A stretch of 64,000 nucleotides of DNA from Micromonospora parathelypteridis (GCF_014201145.1 NZ_JACHDP010000001.1:3472001-3536000); one strand, 5' to 3'. Positions 48,220 to 56,682 are shown, numbered from the stretch's first letter. The notes: a model not told the origin generated them from the letters alone. Numbers and translations are program-made.

Positions 48220-48295
48220 AAGATCGTGCTCGATCCTGGAAACAGGGGGGTCCGGGGTGCGGGAGGCCACTACATCCAGGATCGAGCGCGATCTT
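48220..48295. repeat. Palindromic element family B, copy 2
   Basis: Arms 48220-48240 and 48275-48295 match at 20 of 21 positions around a 34-nt loop. The segment 48263-48293 is identical, 31 of 31 bases, to 1788-1818 of copy 1. It lies between convergent genes (stops 48192 and 48329). It probably terminates btuD. Confidence 0.75.
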
Positions 48296-48328
48296 AGGGT
48301 CGGGGCGAGCACGAGCGCGGGGTCTGCG

Positions 48329-49093
48329 TCAGGGGCCCAGGTCGATGACGGAGAAGAGCGCGCCCTGGGGGTCGCGTAGGGCTGCGAACCGGCCCGCCGG
48401 GATGTCACGGGGTGGCACGAGGATCGTCCCGCCCAGCTCGGCGGCGCGGGCCGCGGCGGCATCCGCGTCGGCCACCGCGAAGTAGACCGTCCAGTACGCG
48501 GGCAGGTCGGCCGGGAAGTCGTCGGCCAGCGGCGGCATCATCCCGGCGACGATCTGCGTCCCGAGCCGCCACCCGGTGTACGTCATGGGGCCCACCGCCT
48601 GGTCGTCCGGCTGCCACCCGAACACCAGCTCGTAGAAGACCTTCGCGCCCTCGGGGTCGGGGGTGACCAGCTCGTTCCAGCTCATCGCGCCCGGCACGTT
48701 GAACACTTCGGCACCGGCCATCGCCAGCGGCTGCCAGACGCTGAACGTCGCGCCGGCCGGGTCGGCGAAGACCGCCATCCAGCCTCGGTCGAAGACCTCG
48801 AAGGGCGGCACCACCACCTGCCCGCCGGCCCGTTCGACCCGGCCGGCGACCAGTTCCGCGTCATCGGTCGCGAGGTACGTCGACCAGATGGGCACCTGGT
48901 CCGGGATCGCTGGCGGCCCGGCCCCGGCGACCGGCCTGCCGTCGAGGAGGAAGACCGTGTAGCCGCCCGCCTCGGGTTCCGGCGTCACCCGGCCGGTCCA
49001 ACCGAACAACTCGGGGTAGAAGCGCCGCGCGTCGGTCAGGTCCGGGGTGGCCAGATCGGCCCAGCAGGGCGTACCCGGCGGGACGGTGCTCAC
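48329..49093 (-). CDS. Two-domain VOC (glyoxalase fold) protein
   Basis: A 254-aa protein made of two glyoxalase-fold halves. CWADLATPDLTDARRFYPEL starts the first and MSWNELVTPDPEGAKVFYEL the second; each ends in a FADPAGATFSVWQP- or LRDPQGALFSVIDLG-type block. Such proteins occur as antibiotic-binding or glyoxalase-like enzymes in actinomycetes; no reaction can be given. I chose GTG 49093 (MSTVPPGTPCW) with GAGAGGGG upstream. Converges on btuD and follows 95 bp behind the ABC permease gene on the same strand. Confidence 0.82.
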   Translation of the reverse strand: MSTVPPGTPCWADLATPDLTDARRFYPELFGWTGRVTPEPEAGGYTVFLLDGRPVAGAGPPAIPDQVPIWSTYLATDDAELVAGRVERAGGQVVVPPFEVFDRGWMAVFADPAGATFSVWQPLAMAGAEVFNVPGAMSWNELVTPDPEGAKVFYELVFGWQPDDQAVGPMTYTGWRLGTQIVAGMMPPLADDFPADLPAYWTVYFAVADADAAAARAAELGGTILVPPRDIPAGRFAALRDPQGALFSVIDLGP

Positions 49094-49188
49094 GGTCAAG
49101 ACCCCTCTCGGCCCGGGCGGCCACGACGACCCCCTGCCGGAATCCTGGCACCGTCCCGCCGCGGTCCGGGGCGGAAACGGACGAATCG

Positions 49189-49926
49189 TCAGCTGAACCG
49201 GCGACCCTCGTCTCGCCGGTAGGCCCAGGCTGCGAGCGTGGCGAGCACCACCACCCAGACACCGAGCATGATCACCGCCAGTGGCTGGACGCGGTAGTCC
49301 CCGGCCGACGCCCACATCAGCTCCGCCGCTCCCCGGGTGGGCAGGTACGGCGCGATCGTCTCGATGAACCCCGGTGCCTCACCCGGCGCGGAGAGCAGGC
49401 CGCCGCCGAACGCGAGCGGCAGGAAGAGCACCTGAGCGATCACGATCGCCGCCTTGCTCGGCAGCGAGTAGCCGACGGCGAGCCCCATCAGCGTGAACGG
49501 CACCGAGATGACGGCCACGGTGCCGGCGGCCAGCAGGAACGCCGCCGGGCTGATGCGGGCCGCGGTCAGCGTCGCGCCGATCACCACGACCGGGATAAGC
49601 GAGAGGTAGGTCAGGGCCAGGCCGGCGAGCACCCGGCCGGCGAACCGGGGCGCCGGCCCGGCCGGCAAGGTCCGGGTGTACGGGTTCCACGGCTGGTCGC
49701 GATCCTCGGCGACACCGATGCCGTACTGGAAGATGTTGGCGCTCATCACCGAGAAGGTGACCATCGACGCGGTGGCCAGGGTGGCGCCGGTCGCGTCGTC
49801 CCCCGCGAACGGGACCACGAAGAAGATCATGGCGGCGGCCGGGAAGAACGCGCTACCGAAGACGGCCACCGGAATCCGGATGATCTCCAGGAGCTGGTAG
49901 CGGGCGTGGACCAGGGTCAGCTGCAC
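49189..49926 (-). CDS. ABC-2 exporter permease
   Basis: A ~245-aa membrane protein with six helices (IRIPVAVFGSAFFPAAAMIF first; LAVIMLGVWVVVLATLAAWA last), as in ABC-2 family permeases. I take the GTG at 49926 (MQLTLVHARYQLLEIIRI) because GAGGAGG lies ~5 nt upstream and 10 bp separate it from the ATPase stop; the frame is open 31 codons further up but there overlaps the ATPase gene. Final gene of a four-gene minus-strand operon that also encodes a winged-helix regulator. The substrate is unknown. Confidence 0.82.
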   Translation of the reverse strand: MQLTLVHARYQLLEIIRIPVAVFGSAFFPAAAMIFFVVPFAGDDATGATLATASMVTFSVMSANIFQYGIGVAEDRDQPWNPYTRTLPAGPAPRFAGRVLAGLALTYLSLIPVVVIGATLTAARISPAAFLLAAGTVAVISVPFTLMGLAVGYSLPSKAAIVIAQVLFLPLAFGGGLLSAPGEAPGFIETIAPYLPTRGAAELMWASAGDYRVQPLAVIMLGVWVVVLATLAAWAYRRDEGRRFS

Positions 49927-49936
49927 GGTGGCCTCC

Positions 49937-50878
49937 TCAGACGGTGGTGTGTCGGCCGCCGACAGCGGCGGTGGCGGGCTGGCCTTCGGCGGCGGGCTGG
50001 TCCCCGGTGGATTTGTCACCGCTGGTGATGGCGAGGAAGGCCTCCTCCAGCGAGGTCGGCCGTACCTCCAGGTCGCTGAAGGTCGTTCCGGCCCTGACCA
50101 GCGCGCGGACCAGCTCGTCGGCGTCGGTGGTGAGCAGGTGCAGCCGGCCGTCGATCCGCTCGGTGCGGACCAGGCCCGGCAGGTCGGGCAGTTGGTCGGC
50201 GATCAGGCTGACGCGGCGTACGCCGACGATGCCGCGCACCGCCTCCATCGTGTCGTCGACGAGCACCCGGCCCTGACCGATCACCACCACCCGGTGGGCC
50301 AGCGCCTCCACCTCCTCCAGGTAGTGACTGCTCAACAGCACGGTGCCGCCGTCTTCGTGGAACGCGCGGATCGCCTCCCAGAGGGTGTGCCGGGCGGCCA
50401 CGTCCAGGCCGGTCGTCGGCTCGTCGAGCAGCACCAGCCGGGGCCGGCCGACGAACGCGAGCGCCACCGCCAACCGGCGGCGCTGCCCGCCGGAGAGCCC
50501 ACCGGTCTGTCGCTTGCCGAGATCGCCCAGACCGAAGCGGTCGAGCAACTCCCCCCGGGGCACCGGGTCGGAATAGTGCGCGGAGACGAAGTCGATGACC
50601 TCACCGACCCGCAGCGTGCCCGGCAGGCCGGTCTCCTGCGGGGTGACCCCGATCTGTCGCCGGGTCGCCGGATCGCGAGGGTCGCCGCCGAACAGCTCGA
50701 CCCGCCCCGAGCTGGGACGGCGCAGACCTACCAGCAGGTTCATCAGGGTGCTCTTGCCGGCGCCGTTCGGCCCGAGCAGGCCGACCAGCTCACCGGCCCG
50801 GACTTCCAGGTCGACACGGTCGAGGGCGAGGACGTCGCCGTACCGGCGGCTGGCCTGGTCGGCGCGGGCGAGGGTCAT
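49937..50878 (-). CDS. ABC-2 exporter ATPase
   Basis: A 313-aa ATPase: Walker [18 protein letters not shown] near residue 37, signature TGGLSGGQRRRLAVALAFVG, Walker B RLVLLDEPTTGLDVAAR, and H-loop LSSHYLEEVEALAHR. The C-terminal ~90 residues form the regulatory tail of this class, ending in a Pro/Ala stretch. Its ATG overlaps the stop of the winged-helix regulator gene by 4 nt, and it partners the ABC-2 permease behind it. Confidence 0.9.
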   Translation of the reverse strand: MTLARADQASRRYGDVLALDRVDLEVRAGELVGLLGPNGAGKSTLMNLLVGLRRPSSGRVELFGGDPRDPATRRQIGVTPQETGLPGTLRVGEVIDFVSAHYSDPVPRGELLDRFGLGDLGKRQTGGLSGGQRRRLAVALAFVGRPRLVLLDEPTTGLDVAARHTLWEAIRAFHEDGGTVLLSSHYLEEVEALAHRVVVIGQGRVLVDDTMEAVRGIVGVRRVSLIADQLPDLPGLVRTERIDGRLHLLTTDADELVRALVRAGTTFSDLEVRPTSLEEAFLAITSGDKSTGDQPAAEGQPATAAVGGRHTTV

Positions 50879-51186
50879 GGATGCTCCTTCGACAGGGTGG
50901 GGTCGAGCAGGGTGCGGATCGCTTCGGTGTATTCCTCGAACGCCAGCCGGCCTCGCCGGCTCAGCCGGACCAGGGTCGCCGGCGTGCGTCCACGATGGGT
51001 CTTGCTGATCTCCACGTAGCCGGCGTCCTCGAGCTTGCGCAGATGTACGGAGAGGTTGCCGGCGGTCATCGCGAGCAGTTCCTGCAACCGGGGGAACGCG
51101 ATCCGGTCGCCATCGTTGAGCGCGGAGAGGCTGGCGACGACCCGAAGCCGGGCCTGCGCGTGGATGACCGGGTCGAGTTCGCTCAC
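50875..51186 (-). CDS. Winged-helix regulator (PF13601-like)
   Basis: A 103-aa DNA-binding protein: DPVIHAQARLRVVASLSALN, FPRLQELLAMTAGNLSVHLR, KLEDAGYVEISKTHRGRTPA and LVRLSRRGRLAFEEYTEAI form the full winged helix of the PF13601 group that often accompanies ABC-2 exporters. GTG start at 51186. It overlaps by 4 nt both the membrane gene before and the ATPase behind. The inverted repeat at 51829-51845 upstream of the operon is its likely operator. Confidence 0.85.
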   Translation of the reverse strand: MSELDPVIHAQARLRVVASLSALNDGDRIAFPRLQELLAMTAGNLSVHLRKLEDAGYVEISKTHRGRTPATLVRLSRRGRLAFEEYTEAIRTLLDPTLSKEHP

Positions 51187-51821
51187 TGGCGGTGTCGCTG
51201 TCGCCGTCGGGCGATCGCGCCAGCGACCAGGATCCCGCCGCCGCCGGCCACCGCGATGACCAGCGCGTGCCAGCCCGGCCCGGCGATCACACCGGCCAGG
51301 TTGATCACGCTGATCCAGACGCCGAGCCGGAACAGGTCCCGGTCCAGCCAGACCGCTCCCCCGGCCATGTGCAGCGCGCCGGTCAGCCCGACGGCGGTCG
51401 CCGACCAGAGCAGCCCCGCCACGTCCTCCGGCAGGTGCTCGGAGATCCGCCCGAGCCCCGCGTAGATGGTTACCGATCCGAGGGCCCAGGTGCACCCGTA
51501 CCAGCGCCCACGCCGGGCGGAGTCACCGATCACCTGGCCGTAGGCCCGCGTGCTGACGACTGCCTGGATCGCTCCGGCAGCCAGGAGCAGCGCGAAGAGA
51601 ACGGTCAGCGGCAGCCAGCCCGGCAGCCGGAGCAGCTCCCGGTCGTCGGGGGAGAACCGCAGGAAGTACAGCCCGAAGCCGACCAGCCAGGCGACTCCCC
51701 AAGGCCAGTAGAGCAGACGGGCATCGGGTTCGAGCCGGCGTGCCGTGGCTGACCGCTGGTCCTCGATCAGCCGGAGCGCCGCTGCGGCGTCCGTGGGCGG
51801 CAGATCGTCGTCGGGGTTCAC
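51183..51821 (-). CDS. Integral membrane protein of exporter operon
   Basis: A ~212-aa protein with about six helices (LLYWPWGVAWLVGFGLYFLR, LPLTVLFALLLAAGAIQAVV, CTWALGSVTIYAGLGRISEH, LLWSATAVGLTGALHMAGGA, LGVWISVINLAGVIAGPGWH, ALVIAVAGGGGILVAGAIAR). The N-terminal part (PTDAAAALRLIEDQRSATAR) is a short cytosolic helix common to proteins paired with the winged-helix regulator. It may sense membrane state. GTG start at 51821. First gene of the four-gene operon. Function is unknown. Confidence 0.72.
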   Translation of the reverse strand: MNPDDDLPPTDAAAALRLIEDQRSATARRLEPDARLLYWPWGVAWLVGFGLYFLRFSPDDRELLRLPGWLPLTVLFALLLAAGAIQAVVSTRAYGQVIGDSARRGRWYGCTWALGSVTIYAGLGRISEHLPEDVAGLLWSATAVGLTGALHMAGGAVWLDRDLFRLGVWISVINLAGVIAGPGWHALVIAVAGGGGILVAGAIARRRQRHRQ

Positions 51822-51828
51822 GCAAAGA

Positions 51829-51845
51829 ACTTTACGCCGCAAAGT
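51829..51845. promoter_or_regulatory. Candidate operator of winged-helix regulator
   Basis: ACTTTACGCCGCAAAGT: 5-bp arms ACTTT/AAAGT around 7 nt. A nearby CTTTGCG is repeated directly on the minus strand. It is 8 bp upstream of the exporter operon start, the usual place for a self-regulating winged-helix protein. Confidence 0.55.
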
Positions 51846-51956
51846 CAAAGCTGGGTGCCCCCGACGTCGCGGGCGGGGTAACCGATTGCGGTGGGAAGTG
51901 CCTATGGTGGGGAGGCGTCGCGGCTGATCCGTCGCGCAGGACACAGGGGAGGGTCC

Positions 51957-52352
51957 GTGTCGAGCCCGAGCAATGAGCTGGAGGTTCAGCCGGAGGCGCT
52001 GAAGGCGTTCGCCAAGGCGTCCACCGACCGGGCGGCCCGCTTCCGCGAGCTGCACGGATCGTTCGGCGAAGGGCACGTGCCCCGGCACGCGTTCGGGGTG
52101 ATGCCGGCGTCGTTCAGCCTCGCGGCGTCGTACGCCGAGCAGTTCGAGGCGTGCCTTCAGGGGCTGGCCGACGGCGCTGAGGTGATGGCAGACATCGCCG
52201 ACGGGCTTAACGACACCGCCGACGCCTATACCGGCACCGACGTGGCCAACACCGACATGTTCGTGCCCGGCCGCCCCGCCGCTCCCGATGTCATCGCACC
52301 GGGCCCCTGGTCGCAGGGCCCCTCGACCCCGGGCGGGCAGGTGTCGGCGTGA
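51957..52352 (+). CDS. EspC-like type VII secretion-associated protein
   Basis: A 131-aa helical protein. LEVQPEALKAFAKASTDRAA and FRELHGSFGEGHVPRHAFGV resemble the EspC/WXG100-like family of actinobacterial secretion substrates, though no strict WXG is seen. The C-terminal ~35 residues are Pro-rich (PGRPAAPDVIAPGPWSQGP). GTG start with GGGGAGGG upstream. It overlaps by 4 nt the large WXG protein, with which it may form a heterodimer. No T7SS core genes (EccC etc.) are seen in this window. Confidence 0.65.
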   Translation: MSSPSNELEVQPEALKAFAKASTDRAARFRELHGSFGEGHVPRHAFGVMPASFSLAASYAEQFEACLQGLADGAEVMADIADGLNDTADAYTGTDVANTDMFVPGRPAAPDVIAPGPWSQGPSTPGGQVSA

Positions 52353-53275
52353 GCACCGAGGCGTTGCAGCGCAACAAGACCTACTTCGAGCAGATCGTGT
52401 CGGGCACGCCCGACCCGTTCAAGCCGCTGTCCAATGCGGTGCTCTGGCCCTTCGAGCAACTGCTCGAACTGGTCGCGGGCGAGCCGGACGACCTGATGCG
52501 CGCCGCCCAGCTCTGCCTGACCACCGGCGAGGCGGTGCGCGAGATCGCCGGTGAGCAGGTCCAGCACCGGGCACGTCTGCGCGGCGCCTGGTCGGGCGAT
52601 GCCGCCGAGAGCTTCCACGCCTCCATGCAGTCGGTGGAGGAGGCGATCGAGGAGTTGGCCAAGGGGCTGGACGGCACCAAGGAGGTGCTGGTCGACGCGG
52701 CCAACGCGGCGGTCGACGCGTTCAACCTGCTGGTCGAGTTGATCCTCGAGTTCCTGCTCTGGTTCCTCACCGAGGTGATCATCGCGGCGGTGGCGGCGGC
52801 GCTCAGCGCCGGCATCTCGCTCGCGGCGACGGTCGTCCGGGTGCTGGCGCGGCTCGCCACCACCGTCGGCCGGATGGTCAAGATCGTCGCGCGCTTCGCC
52901 GAGATCCTGACGAAGCTCGCCACCAAGATGCAGAAGGTCGCCGAGCTGCTGATGAAGTACCGTCGCGCGGTCCTGGAGATCCGCAAGGCGAAGAAGGCGT
53001 ACCGGGCCTGGAACAAGTCCGGGTGGACGGCCGAGGCCCGGGCGTTCCAGATCGAGAAGTTCAAGACACTCTTCCCGGGCAAGTTCCTGATCAATCACAC
53101 GTCGCCGGTGAACATCCCCGGCCTCGGCGGGGCACTACTGGACACCGGCGTCGGTCTGCACGACATCTCCGACGGCACCAAGGACCGCAACTACCTCGTG
53201 GACGGCACGTACCGCGAGGATCTGGGCCCCTACACCGAGGGCGTGCAGAATGTCTTCGACTCCATCCTGACCTGA
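52349..53275 (+). CDS. Large WXG-type protein with hydrophobic and unknown C-terminal parts
   Basis: A 308-aa protein. The N-terminal ~115 residues resemble a WXG100 helical hairpin (LRGAWSGDAAESFHASMQSV contains WSG). A long hydrophobic stretch follows (~128-175; EFLLWFLTEVIIAAVAAALS), then a basic helix (KYRRAVLEIRKAKKAYRAWN) and a ~75-residue C-terminal part ending GPYTEGVQNVFDSILT of no known family. This is the shape of polymorphic-toxin or effector proteins with a WXG head, but no toxin motif is seen and no immunity gene is evident. GTG start overlapping the EspC-like stop. Confidence 0.65.
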   Translation: MSTEALQRNKTYFEQIVSGTPDPFKPLSNAVLWPFEQLLELVAGEPDDLMRAAQLCLTTGEAVREIAGEQVQHRARLRGAWSGDAAESFHASMQSVEEAIEELAKGLDGTKEVLVDAANAAVDAFNLLVELILEFLLWFLTEVIIAAVAAALSAGISLAATVVRVLARLATTVGRMVKIVARFAEILTKLATKMQKVAELLMKYRRAVLEIRKAKKAYRAWNKSGWTAEARAFQIEKFKTLFPGKFLINHTSPVNIPGLGGALLDTGVGLHDISDGTKDRNYLVDGTYREDLGPYTEGVQNVFDSILT

Positions 53276-53286
53276 TAGGGAGCGAC

Positions 53287-53652
53287 ATGACCTTTCCCGG
53301 TCTGGACCGCATCGAGGCGCTGGCCCGCAACCTGGACGGTTGGCAGCGCGACCTGGCCAGCAAGATGGCCGAGTTGGAACACAGCAGCGCCGAGGGCGTG
53401 AGCGACTCCGGCCTGGTCCGGGTCACCGCCGCGGCGGACGGCACGATCGTCTCGACCGACGTCAACGCCCGGGCGATGCGCCTCGACTCGTACACCCTGG
53501 CCGAGGAGTTCACCGCCGCCGCCAAGCGTGCCCAGGAGGCAGCCGCCGCCCGGGTACGCGAGCTGGTCGGCGAGGTGATCGCCGAGGCGCCCGGTGCCCG
53601 TCGACCGACGGACGACGGCCGCACCGACGACGACCGTTCGGATTGGTACTGA
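53287..53652 (+). CDS. YbaB/EbfC-family protein
   Basis: A 121-aa protein. MTFPGLDRIEALARNLDGWQ, VRVTAAADGTIVSTDVNARA and LAEEFTAAAKRAQEAAAARV form the alpha-beta-alpha fold of YbaB/EbfC nucleoid-associated proteins. Stand-alone YbaB-like genes in secretion-type loci are common in actinomycetes and are not the recR-linked ybaB. The C-terminal ~20 residues are acidic (TDDGRTDDDRSDWY). ATG 53287 with GGGAGC just before. Third gene of the operon. Confidence 0.75.
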   Translation: MTFPGLDRIEALARNLDGWQRDLASKMAELEHSSAEGVSDSGLVRVTAAADGTIVSTDVNARAMRLDSYTLAEEFTAAAKRAQEAAAARVRELVGEVIAEAPGARRPTDDGRTDDDRSDWY

Positions 53653-53656
53653 GCCG

Positions 53657-54268
53657 ATGGCGGACATCAGCTACCAGGAACGACTCGGCCAGCTCGTCGA
53701 GCCGGGTGAGCGGGTGCTCGCCGTCGCGAAGGCGGAGATCGCCCAGGGCGTCCTTCCGGCAGATCCTCCGGTTGGGGAAAGCCCGGAGGCGTCCGGTGGC
53801 GGTCGTGGCGGCGTTGTCTCCGGGGTGCTGCTCAACCTGATCTCGCCGTTGATCTCCTTCTCGGCCGGGGACCGGATCGTCGACCGCATCACCCACGGGG
53901 TCGCCGGGCGGGGAGTTCCGGGCTCGGCAGCGTCCACTCTGCGACACTCCCGACGCCCGGTGCCCCCGGTGACCACGCTCTACGACACGATCCTCGCCGT
54001 CACCGACCGGCGGTTGCTGGCGTGCGCATCCGGGCCGGTGAAGCTCTGGTCGAGCCAGACCGACGACGCGCGGGCCGTAGCCGAGACCCAGGTGGTCTGG
54101 TCAGCACCCCGGGCTGCCGTGGCGGACGCCCGGGTGGGCTGGCACCGACTCAACCCGAAACGGCTCCGGATCGAGTTCACCGACGGATCCTGGTTGGCGT
54201 TCACCGTGCCGATCGCCGAGCCCGGCAAGCCGCTGCGCGAGATCGCCTCAGCCCTCACGGGCCGCTAG
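53657..54268 (+). CDS. Hypothetical protein of EspC/WXG operon
   Basis: A 203-aa protein without recognised domain. DISYQERLGQLVEPGERVLA opens. A Gly-rich region and a short hydrophobic stretch (VVSGVLLNLISPLISF) follow. The C-terminal half (TLYDTILAVTDRRLLACASG, then RLRIEFTDGSWLAFTVPIAE) looks like a PH-like or bacterial PH domain fold: repeated beta-strands with LAVTDRRLL, a phrase frequent in such domains. Last gene of the four-gene operon; its end overlaps helR by 21 bp. Confidence 0.6.
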   Translation: MADISYQERLGQLVEPGERVLAVAKAEIAQGVLPADPPVGESPEASGGGRGGVVSGVLLNLISPLISFSAGDRIVDRITHGVAGRGVPGSAASTLRHSRRPVPPVTTLYDTILAVTDRRLLACASGPVKLWSSQTDDARAVAETQVVWSAPRAAVADARVGWHRLNPKRLRIEFTDGSWLAFTVPIAEPGKPLREIASALTGR

Positions 54269-56395
54269 CCCCGGGGCGGTCAACAGCGGGGCAGGCAGCG
54301 GCTCGCGGTGCAGCACCGCCAGTCGGGACACCGCCCGAGTGAGCACCACGTACAGCCGGTGCAGCCCACGCGGCTCGGCGGCGACGATCGCGGCCGGCTC
54401 GACCACCACCACATGGTCGTACTCCAGGCCCTTGACCAGCGTCGCGGGCACCACGGTGACCCGCTCCGCGGCCGCCACGTCGTCGGCGGTCGCGGTCGCG
54501 ACACCGGCGGCGGCCAGCGCCGCGCGCAGCCCGTCGACCGCGTCGTCCGTGACGATCACGCCGACCGAGCCGTCGTGCCCGAGCGCCGCGCGCACCTCGG
54601 CCACCGTCGCCGAGGTCAGGTCGCTCACGGTACGCACGTCCAGGCCGCCGTCGTGACGCAGCGATTCGGCCGGCGGTACGTCCACCGCGAGCGCCGGCAA
54701 CAGCAGGTTCGCGAACGCGACCACCGCGGCGGGCACCCGGAAACCGACCGTCAACGGGACCACCGCGGCGTCCGGCTTGCCCAGGTGGGCGAGGGACTCT
54801 CTCCAGTCCGTCGCCGCCCACGGCGCGGTGCCCTGGGCGAGGTCACCGAGGAGGGTGACCGAGCCGTGCTCGCTGCGTCGGGCAATGGCCCGGCACTGCA
54901 TCGGGGAGAGGTCCTGCGCCTCGTCCACCACCACGTGCCCGAACCCGGAGAGCCGTTCCAGCAGACCGGTCGCCTCGTCGATCAGCACCGCGTCGGCGGC
55001 GGTCCAGCGGGTCGCCTTCGCGGTACGAGCCGGCTTCGCCCAGCTGAGCAGCGCCTGCTCGGTGTCGCTGAGCACCCCGTCCGCCGCGGCGGCGAGTCGG
55101 CCCGGGTCGGACAGCAGGCCGTGTACCAGCCCTTCCGGGGTGAGCGCCGGCCAGACCGCGTCCAGGAAGTCGATCACCGGCCGGCAGCGGCCCATCCGAC
55201 GCAGCCAGGCATCGCTGGGCGACTCCGCCCGCCGCGCCTCGGCCTGCCGTTGCAGCAGGCTCACCACCCGCGCCCGGACCCGCTCCCGGCCCGTGCCGTA
55301 CGGCAGCCCTTCCCGGCGGGTCTCCTCGACGATCCGGTGCAACGGTTCCAGCCCGATCCGCCACCGGAACGAACCGTCCGACACAGTGATCGAGTCTGTC
55401 GGCGTACCAATCTGCGCCTGCACCGCGCGCTGCAGCACCTTCGCCATGCGCACGTCGTGCTTGAGCACCGCGACAGCCGATTCCTCGACCGCCCGGACCG
55501 GCACCCTGGAGATCAACTCCTCCACGGTGGCCTGTTCCACCTCGACCTCACCGAGCGCCGGCAGCACCGCCGCGATGTACGACATGAACGCCCGGTTCGG
55601 CCCGACGATCAGCACGCCCGCCCGCCGCAACCGCTCCCGGTGCAGATAGAGCAGGTACGCGGCCCGGTGCAGACCGACCGCCGTCTTCCCGGTGCCTGGC
55701 GCTCCCTGGACACAGATCGACTCGGAAAGGTCGGCCCTGACCAGCTCGTCCTGCTCCGGCTGGATCGTGGCGACGATGTCGCGCATCGGCCCGACACGCG
55801 GTCGCTCGATCTCGGCGGCGAGGATCCGACTGGTCGTGCCGAGCTCTTCGCCCCGGTCCAGATGCTCATCCTCGAAGCTGGTCAGCACCCCGTTGCTGAA
55901 CCCGAACCGTCGCCGGACCGCCACGCCCTGCGGATCCCGCGCGCTGGCCTGGTAGAACGACCGGGAAACCGGTGCCCGCCAGTCCAGCACCAACGGTTCG
56001 CCGCGCTCATCGGCGACGTGCCGCCGCCCCACGTGATACCGCCGCCCGTCATGATTCGTGCTGTTCGCGTCCGCGCCGGAGCCCTCGTCGTGGTCCGTGG
56101 TGTCGCGGTCCGTGCTGTCGTGGCCCGTGGTGTCCGGGTCCGTGGACTCGGCGAAGTCGAGGCGGCCGAAGAAGAGTGGCGTGGTCGGGTCGTCGGCCAG
56201 TTCGGCCACCCGGCGGGCCAGGGTCCGGCCGAGTGTCTCCGCCGCGTACGCGTCGCCGGCCACCTGGTCACCGGTGGCGAAGAGGTCTTCGGCCCGCTCC
56301 CGCATCCGTCGCAGCGCCGCCCGCGAAGTTGCCAGGTGTGCGCGTTCGGCCGACAGATCTGTGTCGAGGTGGGTGTCGAGATCAAGTGCGGGCAT
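54248..56395 (-). CDS. helR: HelD-type RNA polymerase recycling ATPase (HelR-like)
   Basis: A 715-aa UvrD/Rep-fold ATPase. The N-terminal coiled-coil part (RAALRRMRERAEDLFATGDQ) is the arm that reaches RNA polymerase. Walker A is CVQGAPGTGKTAVGLHRAAY near residue 230; Walker B is VVVDEAQDLSPMQCRAIARR near 485; VTVVPATLVKGLEYDHVVVV and RLYVVLTRAVSRLAVLHREP are motifs V and VI. HelR proteins release stalled RNA polymerase and give rifamycin resistance in relatives. An acidic insertion of residues ~83-115 (DTTGHDSTDRDTTDHDEG) comes from 15-bp repeats. I saw no rifamycin-associated element upstream. Confidence 0.83.
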   Translation of the reverse strand: MPALDLDTHLDTDLSAERAHLATSRAALRRMRERAEDLFATGDQVAGDAYAAETLGRTLARRVAELADDPTTPLFFGRLDFAESTDPDTTGHDSTDRDTTDHDEGSGADANSTNHDGRRYHVGRRHVADERGEPLVLDWRAPVSRSFYQASARDPQGVAVRRRFGFSNGVLTSFEDEHLDRGEELGTTSRILAAEIERPRVGPMRDIVATIQPEQDELVRADLSESICVQGAPGTGKTAVGLHRAAYLLYLHRERLRRAGVLIVGPNRAFMSYIAAVLPALGEVEVEQATVEELISRVPVRAVEESAVAVLKHDVRMAKVLQRAVQAQIGTPTDSITVSDGSFRWRIGLEPLHRIVEETRREGLPYGTGRERVRARVVSLLQRQAEARRAESPSDAWLRRMGRCRPVIDFLDAVWPALTPEGLVHGLLSDPGRLAAAADGVLSDTEQALLSWAKPARTAKATRWTAADAVLIDEATGLLERLSGFGHVVVDEAQDLSPMQCRAIARRSEHGSVTLLGDLAQGTAPWAATDWRESLAHLGKPDAAVVPLTVGFRVPAAVVAFANLLLPALAVDVPPAESLRHDGGLDVRTVSDLTSATVAEVRAALGHDGSVGVIVTDDAVDGLRAALAAAGVATATADDVAAAERVTVVPATLVKGLEYDHVVVVEPAAIVAAEPRGLHRLYVVLTRAVSRLAVLHREPLPAPLLTAPGLAAREG
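56086..56145. repeat. Four 15-bp tandem units in helR
   Basis: Units starting at 56086, 56101, 56116 and 56131 share TGTCGTGGTCCGTGG with few changes. They encode the acidic 5-residue repeats of the N-terminal insertion. The region may vary in copy number. Confidence 0.7.
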
Positions 56396-56682
56396 GCTGA
56401 CGTCCCATCGTTCACATCTGCTGCGCGCTCGCGTGTCCGGGGGCGGATGGCCGGCCGCCCGGCGCGAAGACGTCCGTTCCGGTGCAGCTCACCTCGGCCG
56501 TCAAGCGGCCTGCAACCCTACGCTCTTCCGCGAATCCTCACTACCGAATTACCCAGGCGACCACCTGTCGGAGTCGGCGTGTCGCCGGGCGGGTCGCTGT
56601 TGGGTCGGCGTGTCGGTGCTGGGCCGGCCATCAGTGCGGGGCTGGCCTTTCGGTGCTTGCCGGCATCAGGTGCTTGCCGGCA
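56396..56682. other. Region between helR and HNH gene
   Basis: This 287-bp stretch holds the upstream region of helR on the minus strand. A direct repeat GGTGCTTGCCGGCATCA occurs twice in tandem near 56653-56690, at the 3' end of the HNH gene. I found no LexA site and no rifamycin-associated element. No small gene is supported. Confidence 0.45.

Noticed and set aside
49927..50019. 31-codon upstream extension of the ABC-2 permease
   Set aside because: It would overlap the ATPase gene and is a Pro-rich shadow; the GTG at 49926 has a good ribosome binding site.
56396..56560. Rifamycin-associated element before helR
   Set aside because: I looked for the palindromic element reported upstream of helR genes and did not see it.
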